NCBI GenBank assembly: GCA_945866155.1 | Contig: CAMBGL010000061.1 | Coordinates: 1 to 7,273 of the forward strand | Direction of reading: 5' to 3' | Source of the DNA: Bifidobacterium breve | GTDB lineage: Bacteria; Actinomycetota; Actinomycetes; Nanopelagicales; Nanopelagicaceae | DNA: 7,273 nt | Shown: piece by piece, positions 1 to 5,408 of the stretch | Position numbering within the stretch: the first letter of the stretch is position 1 | How the letters are laid out: every line of letters starts with the position of its first letter | The notes under the pieces: model-generated | The model's input: the letters and a program-made list of their open reading frames with translations, nothing else | What the model was told of the DNA's origin: nothing | Database searches by the model: none | Translations under genes and position numbers: made by a program

Positions 1-1
1 A

Positions 2-139
2 TTTGGTATTGCGGTGAGTAAAGTTTGGCATGAGGTTGAGGGTTCACTTTCAACTCTTGTTGGCGAGATCAACGGCCAGCCTGTTGGTGGGGAAAGTAAC
101 GACGAACTTTCGCAACGTCGAAAGGCGAAAGGCGCCTAA
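2..139 (+). CDS. C-terminal end of an unidentified protein (cut by left edge)
   Basis: An open frame enters from the left edge and ends at TAA 137-139. The other two plus-strand frames stop within the first 30 bases, so this is the only open frame here. The 45 visible residues begin FGIAVSKVWHEVEGSL and end in a basic tail, SQRRKAKGA. The first half could be an amphipathic helix; the last 20 residues look disordered. I do not recognise the family. In many actinobacteria gcvP lies downstream of a cluster of gcvH, an FHA protein, a DUF151 nuclease and MerR-type regulators, so a MerR-like regulator is one contextual guess, but no DNA-binding motif is visible in this tail. It ends 46 bases before the gcvP start on the same strand, so read-through into gcvP is plausible. 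Confidence 0.6.
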   Translation, partial: FGIAVSKVWHEVEGSLSTLVGEINGQPVGGESNDELSQRRKAKGA

Positions 140-150
140 AGACAATAGTC

Positions 151-177
151 TTCCCCTATTAAAATAACGTAGGGGAG
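151..177 (+). promoter_or_regulatory. Inverted repeat covering the gcvP Shine-Dalgarno
   Basis: TTCCCCTA (151-158) can pair with TAGGGGAG (170-177): seven Watson-Crick pairs, four of them G-C, plus a closing G-U pair, around an 11-base AT-rich loop (159-169). The right arm holds the purine-rich GGGGAG (172-177), which is the only good ribosome binding site for gcvP. If the mRNA folds this way, the site is masked. No U-tract follows, so it is not an intrinsic terminator. The gap is too short for a glycine riboswitch. The pairing is seen directly; a regulatory role is inference. Confidence 0.4.
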
Positions 178-185
178 CGGTGATG

Positions 186-3038
186 ATGTATAGCGGTGAG
201 CGCTTTGAAAAGCGCCATATCGGGCCTTCTGGCTCGGACGAGCTGGAGATGTTAGCTCTGCTCGGCTACCGCGATATTCAAACTTTCATCAGCGATGTTG
301 TTCCAGCAAATATTGAAATTGCTCAAAAACTTTCACAAACTTTAGATTCTGCAAAGAGTGAAGTTGAAGTTATTGCTGAACTTCGCGAGATTGCTTCACA
401 GAATAAAGTCTTTACATCGCTCATTGGCGGCGGTTACTACGGAACAATTACACCTGCTGTTATCAAGCGAAATGTTTTGGAAAATCCTGCCTGGTACACC
501 GCTTACACACCATATCAACCAGAAATTTCACAAGGTCGCCTAGAAGCAATTTTTGCTTTTCAAACAGTTATCTGCGATATGACTGCGCTCTCTCTATCTA
601 ATGCTTCGATGCTCGATGAAGGTACTGCGGCAGCAGAGGCTATGACTGTTGCGAGGCGCACGTCTAAAACGATTGACGATGCAGTCTTTTTGATTGAGGA
701 ACATGTTCATCCGCAAACCAAAGCAGTTGTACACACTCGCGCAAAGCCTCTGGGAATCAAGGTTATTGAAGTCGATGCTGGCCATGTTGCTCGTGATGGA
801 TTCGATCAAGAGTTCTTCGGTCTCTTACTGCAATATCCGGATACCACTGGAGAAATTTGTGACTTCGCAAAAGTAACCGATTATGCGCACTCCAAAGGTG
901 CACTTGTTATCGCGGCCACGGATTTGTTGGCACTAACTTTGATTAAGGCGCCAGGGGAGTGGGGCGCAGATATTGCAATTGGTTCCGCTCAACGCTTTGG
1001 AGTACCAATGGGATTTGGTGGGCCGCATGCAGGATTTATGGCAGTGCGTGAAGGCTTAGAAAGATCTTTACCAGGTCGATTAGTTGGTCAGAGTATTGAT
1101 GCACATGGCAACCCAGCATTTCGTTTAGCTCTGCAAACGCGTGAACAACATATACGTCGAGATAAGGCAACGAGCAATATCTGTACTGCTCAAGTTCTAC
1201 TTGCAAATATCAGTGCCTTCTATGCGATGTGGCATGGACCAGAGGGGCTTCGCGCAATTGCAGAGCGCGTTCATGGATACGCATCGCGTCTTGCGAGTGC
1301 AGCGAATTCTCACAACGAGAATATTTTTGATACGGTAACAATCGACGTGGTTGATGCATATGCGGTACATCAACGCGCAACATTGAAGAAATATAACTTT
1401 GGCGCAATTTCAGATACCCAAGTACGAGTTTCTTTTGATGAGACAACGACGGACGCGACGTTCCAAGAAGTTCTAGAGATTCTTGGTTTATCCGATGCAA
1501 AAGCATCTCGAATTTCTCCAGCATTCGCACGTACTTCAACTTTTCTGAGCCACCCAGTTTTCAACACATATAGATCAGAGACATCAATGATGCGCTATCT
1601 GCGTACTTTGGCGGATCGCGATCTAGCACTTGATCGAACAATGATTCCGTTGGGTTCTTGCACAATGAAACTCAATGCAGCCACTGAGATGGAGGCAGTG
1701 ACTTGGCCAGAGTTCTCATCTCTTCACCCATTTGCGCCAGCAGATCAGACAAAGGGTTCGCGTTTACTTATTGAACAACTTTCGAAATGGTTGGTAGAGA
1801 TCACTGGTTATGACGCAGTTTCTCTTCAACCCAATGCTGGCAGTCAGGGAGAATTCGCTGGCCTATTGGCTATTCGCAATTACCATGATTCACGTGGCGA
1901 TACTGGGCGAAATATTTGTTTGATTCCATCGAGTGCTCACGGTACAAATGCGGCGAGTGCAGTGATGGCGGGCATGTCGGTAGTAGTCGTTGATTGCGAT
2001 GATGAAGGAAATGTTAGTTTAGAAGATCTGAAATTGAAGATTGCTCTCAATGCTGACGCCCTTGCGGCCCTCATGGTCACATATCCATCGACTCATGGCG
2101 TTTTTGAATCTGCAATTTCAGAAATCTGCGCGATGATTCATGATGCTGGTGGACAAGTTTATGTAGATGGTGCAAATCTCAACGCACTAGTTGGAACTGC
2201 GCAACCAGGAAAATTCGGTGCTGATGTTTCTCACCTCAATCTCCATAAAACTTTCTGCATTCCACACGGTGGTGGGGGACCAGGTGTTGGTCCAGTTATT
2301 TGCAAGGCACATCTAGCACCGTTTCTACCTAACCATCCATTAGATGCAACAGCAGGGCCTGCAACAGGTCCTGGACCAATTTCAGCGGCACCTTTTGGAT
2401 CTGCGAGTATTTTGCCAATATCTTGGGCCTACATTCGCCTTATGGGGGGAGAAGGGCTAACACATGCAACTGAGGTAGCAATATTGAATGCAAATTACAT
2501 GGCGGCGCGACTCAAATCTTCATATCCGATTCTCTACACCGGCAATAAAGGTTTGATTGCACATGAATGTATTCTCGATTTACGTGAGATAACTAAAATT
2601 TCAGGAGTAAGCGTTGATGACATTGCAAAGCGATTGATGGACTTTGGTTTCCATGCACCGACGATGTCTTTCCCTGTTGCTGGAACGCTAATGATTGAAC
2701 CAACTGAATCCGAAGATATTCTGGAGATGAATCGCTTTATAGATGCGATGGTTGGCATTCGCTCTGAGATCCAAGAGATCATCGATGGAAAGCAAGATAT
2801 TGATGGTTCACCGCTTCGAAACGCACCACACACTATTGGGGCTATTGCAGCGACCAATTGGGAGCGCAGCTATTCACGAGAGGCAGGGGCATTCCCAGCC
2901 ACGATTACAGGCCTAATTCCGGGTGAATTGATTGGGGCTCGCGGTAAGTATTGGCCAACCGTTGGACGCATTGATGGCGCCTTTGGAGACCGCAATTTGG
3001 TCTGTTCCTGCGCGCCAATAGAGGCATATAGCTCCTAA
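186..3038 (+). CDS. gcvP: Glycine dehydrogenase (decarboxylating), P protein of the glycine cleavage system
   Basis: This cytoplasmic PLP enzyme decarboxylates glycine and passes the aminomethyl group to the lipoyl arm of GcvH, releasing CO2; with GcvT and Lpd it feeds one-carbon units to folate. At about 950 residues it is the full-length fused form (N and C halves in one chain), not the split GcvPA/GcvPB type. The N half carries IGGGYYGT (about 80-86) and PYQPEISQGR (109-118). The C half opens with RTSTFLSHPVFN (449-460), then GSCTMKLN (490-497), the PLP-lysine motif NLHKTF with the Schiff-base Lys688 (codon 2247-2249) followed by the GGGGPGVGP loop, PFGSASILPISW, and the C-terminal GRIDGAFGDRNLVCSC. 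Starts GTG 180, ATG 183 and ATG 186 are tandem in frame; 186 is chosen because it has the best spacing from GGAG at 174-177. The frame is intact. gcvT, gcvH and lpd are not in the window. Confidence 0.98.
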   Translation: MYSGERFEKRHIGPSGSDELEMLALLGYRDIQTFISDVVPANIEIAQKLSQTLDSAKSEVEVIAELREIASQNKVFTSLIGGGYYGTITPAVIKRNVLENPAWYTAYTPYQPEISQGRLEAIFAFQTVICDMTALSLSNASMLDEGTAAAEAMTVARRTSKTIDDAVFLIEEHVHPQTKAVVHTRAKPLGIKVIEVDAGHVARDGFDQEFFGLLLQYPDTTGEICDFAKVTDYAHSKGALVIAATDLLALTLIKAPGEWGADIAIGSAQRFGVPMGFGGPHAGFMAVREGLERSLPGRLVGQSIDAHGNPAFRLALQTREQHIRRDKATSNICTAQVLLANISAFYAMWHGPEGLRAIAERVHGYASRLASAANSHNENIFDTVTIDVVDAYAVHQRATLKKYNFGAISDTQVRVSFDETTTDATFQEVLEILGLSDAKASRISPAFARTSTFLSHPVFNTYRSETSMMRYLRTLADRDLALDRTMIPLGSCTMKLNAATEMEAVTWPEFSSLHPFAPADQTKGSRLLIEQLSKWLVEITGYDAVSLQPNAGSQGEFAGLLAIRNYHDSRGDTGRNICLIPSSAHGTNAASAVMAGMSVVVVDCDDEGNVSLEDLKLKIALNADALAALMVTYPSTHGVFESAISEICAMIHDAGGQVYVDGANLNALVGTAQPGKFGADVSHLNLHKTFCIPHGGGGPGVGPVICKAHLAPFLPNHPLDATAGPATGPGPISAAPFGSASILPISWAYIRLMGGEGLTHATEVAILNANYMAARLKSSYPILYTGNKGLIAHECILDLREITKISGVSVDDIAKRLMDFGFHAPTMSFPVAGTLMIEPTESEDILEMNRFIDAMVGIRSEIQEIIDGKQDIDGSPLRNAPHTIGAIAATNWERSYSREAGAFPATITGLIPGELIGARGKYWPTVGRIDGAFGDRNLVCSCAPIEAYSS

Positions 3039-3114
3039 TTGAGCCTGTTCTGTGCGGGGATGGCTGATTCCCATTTACTTTACATAATGTAACTTATCGG
3101 CGTTAGATATACGC
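3039..3114. other. Convergent intergenic region between gcvP and lnt
   Basis: This region separates the ends of two converging genes, so a bidirectional terminator would be expected. I see only weak structure. A 4-bp GGGA/TCCC stem (3057-3060 with 3069-3072) is followed by the T-rich ATTTACTTT on the plus strand, which could act as a poor terminator for gcvP. A second hairpin, TATACGC-TCA-GCG-(G)-TATA (3108-3125, one bulged G), has the lnt stop codon as its loop, but no T-run follows on either strand. No ORF or promoter is evident. Confidence 0.4.
3080..3092. repeat. Perfect 13-base palindrome TTACATAATGTAA
   Basis: TTACAT and ATGTAA are perfect reverse complements around a single central A, in the middle of the convergent gap. 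As RNA it would give only a 5-bp AT-rich stem with a 3-base loop, too weak for a terminator. As DNA it resembles a small dyad such as a regulator half-site pair, but it lies downstream of both genes, where an operator is not expected. The symmetry is certain; the function is unknown, and chance is possible in AT-rich sequence. Confidence 0.3.
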
Positions 3115-4509
3115 TCAGCGGTATACCCGTCTGGTGATAAATCCAAGGATTCCAAGACCTGCCAATGTCAGCCAGAAAGTCCAATTCCCTAGTTTATTAG
3201 CCAGTGTTTGCCCCGAATATAGTTTTGAATTCGCAAACAAATGATCAGGTTGATTACTCGTTGTTGATTTCACAATATTTCCTTGTGAATCGATAACTGC
3301 CGATATTCCAGTTGTCGAAACACTAACAAGATCTCGATGGTTTTCAATTGCTCGAATTCTTGAAATCGACAATTGCTGCGCACTTTGTGCACTGGTTCCA
3401 AATGTCGCATTATTGGTTTGGACGACGAGTAAGTTCGATTGACGACTAATGCGATTGATGTAGGAATCATCGATGAGTTCGTAGCATATGACTGGTCCTA
3501 GGAGAGCGTTATCGACTTTATGGAGAACATCGCCTGTTCCAGGTGAGAAATCTTGTACATCGTCGACAAATGGTGAGAAATTCCTCGCAATGCTACGAAG
3601 TGGAATATATTCACCGAAGGGCGTCAAATGTTGCTTGATATATGTCGATAGAGCACCTTTGTTCCATAGTATCGAGGCATTTTCTACCATATTACCTGCA
3701 CTTAGAACTGCTCCAATAATGATAGGCGTATTGGTTGCTCTGTTGAGTGAAGCCAGAGATGTTTGTACATCGACGCTTTTATATGGATCTACATCGACAC
3801 TATTTTCGGGCCAAATAATTACGCTGTAATCAGACTGCTCCGTAGCGGCTCGTTGCGTCTCTTTCACGTGCATGTTAAATACAGCTTCAGCTCTAGAATT
3901 GAAATCTAAACCAAGTTTGGGAACATTACCTTGCACAAGTAATGATTTGAAACTTCCAGTTGTTTGCATAGATGGCAATGCAGTTACTAAAAGGATGAGA
4001 AGAGCAACAACGGAACCAAAGATTGCGCTGATTTTGAAATGAGGCTTGATGAAAAAGAGCGTAATTCCGATACAGGTGACAACAGAGGTAAGTAGTGAGA
4101 CTCCCCCTAGTGCAACCACTTCTCGATACGGTGCATCCGCTTGGCTAAATGCTAAACGCCCCCATGCAAAGCCTTCGAATGGAAAAATCGATCTGATGTG
4201 TTCTAGCAATAGAAATATCGCTGGAAAGAAAACTATTCGTTTTTTGCGCGCCCATGCCAGCGGCAAGAAAAGCAGTGACTCCCCTAAGCAAAGAATGAGC
4301 CATGGAATATTGCCCACATAGGTGGAGCTCCAATGAAGGAGAAATGCATTGAATGTGAATGCAACGACGAAGGTATTGAGAATCGAACGCTTCCCTTTAT
4401 GAAGTATCCAGATCCATAGACAGATAGCAAGTGGTGCTAAGTACCAGCGACCAATGGGTGGATAACTCGCTGATAAGAGCCACCCGGTAAAGATTGAGAT
4501 GAGAGGCAT
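3115..4509 (-). CDS. lnt: Apolipoprotein N-acyltransferase
   Basis: This integral membrane enzyme adds the third acyl chain to the N-terminal diacylglyceryl-cysteine of lipoproteins, after Lgt and LspA. At 464 residues it is somewhat shorter than E. coli Lnt (about 512). The N-terminal third has about seven hydrophobic segments (roughly 1-18, 21-37, 45-60, 66-88, 92-108, 130-154, 159-180). A nitrilase-like domain (about 187-420) follows, then a last membrane segment (about 442-459) and a short basic tail. The catalytic triad is complete: Glu235 in WPENS, Lys292 in YIKQHL just before TPFGEYIPLR, and Cys342 in GPVICYEL. NNATFG at 366-371 matches the loop after the nucleophile. The ATG overlaps the upstream exonuclease stop by one base (TAATG), and no strong Shine-Dalgarno precedes it, so translation probably depends on reinitiation. 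In mycobacteria and corynebacteria Lnt is fused to or beside Ppm; no ppm follows here. Confidence 0.95.
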   Translation of the reverse strand: MPLISIFTGWLLSASYPPIGRWYLAPLAICLWIWILHKGKRSILNTFVVAFTFNAFLLHWSSTYVGNIPWLILCLGESLLFLPLAWARKKRIVFFPAIFLLLEHIRSIFPFEGFAWGRLAFSQADAPYREVVALGGVSLLTSVVTCIGITLFFIKPHFKISAIFGSVVALLILLVTALPSMQTTGSFKSLLVQGNVPKLGLDFNSRAEAVFNMHVKETQRAATEQSDYSVIIWPENSVDVDPYKSVDVQTSLASLNRATNTPIIIGAVLSAGNMVENASILWNKGALSTYIKQHLTPFGEYIPLRSIARNFSPFVDDVQDFSPGTGDVLHKVDNALLGPVICYELIDDSYINRISRQSNLLVVQTNNATFGTSAQSAQQLSISRIRAIENHRDLVSVSTTGISAVIDSQGNIVKSTTSNQPDHLFANSKLYSGQTLANKLGNWTFWLTLAGLGILGFITRRVYR

Positions 4510-4511
4510 TA
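4507..4511 (-). promoter_or_regulatory. TAATG stop/start overlap, exonuclease to lnt
   Basis: The exonuclease TAA (4511-4509) and the lnt ATG (4509-4507) share one base on the minus strand. The 20 bases upstream hold only a weak GGG-containing stretch (TTGGGCTGG) and no clear AGGAGG-like site, so lnt translation probably relies on reinitiation after the exonuclease. Confidence 0.7.
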
Positions 4512-5408
4512 CCAGCCCAATGCAGTAATCATTTTATCTACCGATGCACCCAGACCATATTTCTCTTGAAACTTATAGATCTCAGAAAGATCACTCGGCT
4601 TAGTTGGCATCGCAATCTCCATTGAAGGAATGGAAACATCTCGAGCGCAATGTACAAGTATTGGTGCAATTTTTAGATAATCGAGACCTTCGAGAATTTT
4701 TTTACTCAGAGCCGGAGCAAAAGGTGAATCATTTGCTTTAGCTTTAGCGATCGCTTCATCAACATCTGCAGCGTTATTTGCAATGATTGCTGCACCCTTT
4801 TCGCCAATACCTTTGACCCCTGGCAAACCATCAGAGGGATCCCCGCGAAAGATCGCGAAGAGCGCATACCGATCGCCTGGAATAAGATATTTATTAGCAA
4901 CCCATGCATGATCAACTAAATCGTGTTGTGAAACTCCCTTTGCAAGATAAACAACTTTTATATCTTGCTTGTCATCAACTAGTTGAAATAGATCACGATC
5001 GCCAGTGACAATACGTATTGGTCCCTTTTCGCGTACTGCAAATGTCGCCATGACATCATCGGCCTCATAATCATCGACACCCACTAAAGGAATACCGAAG
5101 AGATCGAGTAAATCCAAAAGAATTGGAATCTGGGCTGTGAGTGTTTCCGGCTCTTCCTCCTCCCCCTCAACGTCGAGGCGATTTGCTTTGTAATCTGGAA
5201 ATAGATCAACGCGCCATGAAGGTCGCCAATCTCCTTCAATGCAAGCAACAATTCGATTTGGTTTATACATTCCAATCAAGCGGGATGTCATATCTAAATA
5301 TCCGCGTATTGCATGGACAGGCATTCCATCAGGGGCTGTAAGTGTGTCTGGCATTCCGTAATAAGCGCGATACCAAAGTGAGGCGCTATCTAAGAGCATT
5401 AGGGTCAT
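4509..5408 (-). CDS. Stand-alone 5'-3' exonuclease (PolA N-terminal / FEN-like)
   Basis: This 299-residue protein matches the 5' nuclease domain of DNA polymerase I without a polymerase part. Such enzymes cut 5' flaps and RNA primers with metal-bound acidic residues. Visible motifs: LLDSAS (Asp7), DYKANR (72-77) in the helical arch, YEADD (114-118), VTGDRDLFQL (Asp137, Asp139), and RGDPSDGLPG (Asp190, Asp193) running into the helix-hairpin-helix VKGIGEKGA (198-206). CIEGDWRP has Glu58 where the family normally has Asp. An acidic run, EGEEEEPE (81-88), follows the arch motif. It is closest in style to mycobacterial Rv2090. The chosen ATG overlaps the helicase stop (ATGA) and has GGGGGA three bases upstream. 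A longer in-frame start at 5450 would add 14 residues lying inside the helicase gene and unlike the family. It may help in Okazaki fragment processing or repair; its partnership with the helicase is inference. Confidence 0.93.
   Translation of the reverse strand: MTLMLLDSASLWYRAYYGMPDTLTAPDGMPVHAIRGYLDMTSRLIGMYKPNRIVACIEGDWRPSWRVDLFPDYKANRLDVEGEEEEPETLTAQIPILLDLLDLFGIPLVGVDDYEADDVMATFAVREKGPIRIVTGDRDLFQLVDDKQDIKVVYLAKGVSQHDLVDHAWVANKYLIPGDRYALFAIFRGDPSDGLPGVKGIGEKGAAIIANNAADVDEAIAKAKANDSPFAPALSKKILEGLDYLKIAPILVHCARDVSIPSMEIAMPTKPSDLSEIYKFQEKYGLGASVDKMITALGW
5405..5408 (-). promoter_or_regulatory. ATGA stop/start overlap, helY to exonuclease
   Basis: On the minus strand the exonuclease ATG (5408-5406) shares two bases with the helicase TGA (5407-5405). 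GGGGGA (5417-5412) lies just upstream, three bases from the ATG, which is short spacing. This arrangement usually gives coupled translation by ribosomes ending on the first gene. It also decides the exonuclease start. Confidence 0.75.

Noticed and set aside
137..165. Possible sigma-70-type promoter with TAAAAT (160-165) as the -10 box
   Set aside because: The -35 position holds no TTGACA-like sequence, and the implied transcript would start at or inside the Shine-Dalgarno. The AT-rich stretch is better explained as the hairpin loop.
140..185. Glycine riboswitch before gcvP
   Set aside because: The gap is only 46 bases, far shorter than even one glycine aptamer, and shows no matching helices beyond the single hairpin.
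1210..1539. 109-residue open frame on the minus strand inside gcvP
   Set aside because: It lies fully antisense to conserved gcvP sequence, and its translation has no recognisable domain. It is a shadow of the real frame.
2534..2857. 107-residue open frame on the minus strand inside gcvP
   Set aside because: It is antisense to the conserved C-terminal half of gcvP. The protein is low in complexity (rich in Ile and Ser) and resembles nothing known.
3488..3829. 113-residue open frame on the plus strand inside lnt
   Set aside because: It is opposite the catalytic region of lnt, including the WPENS and PFGEY motifs, so the lnt frame is the one under selection.
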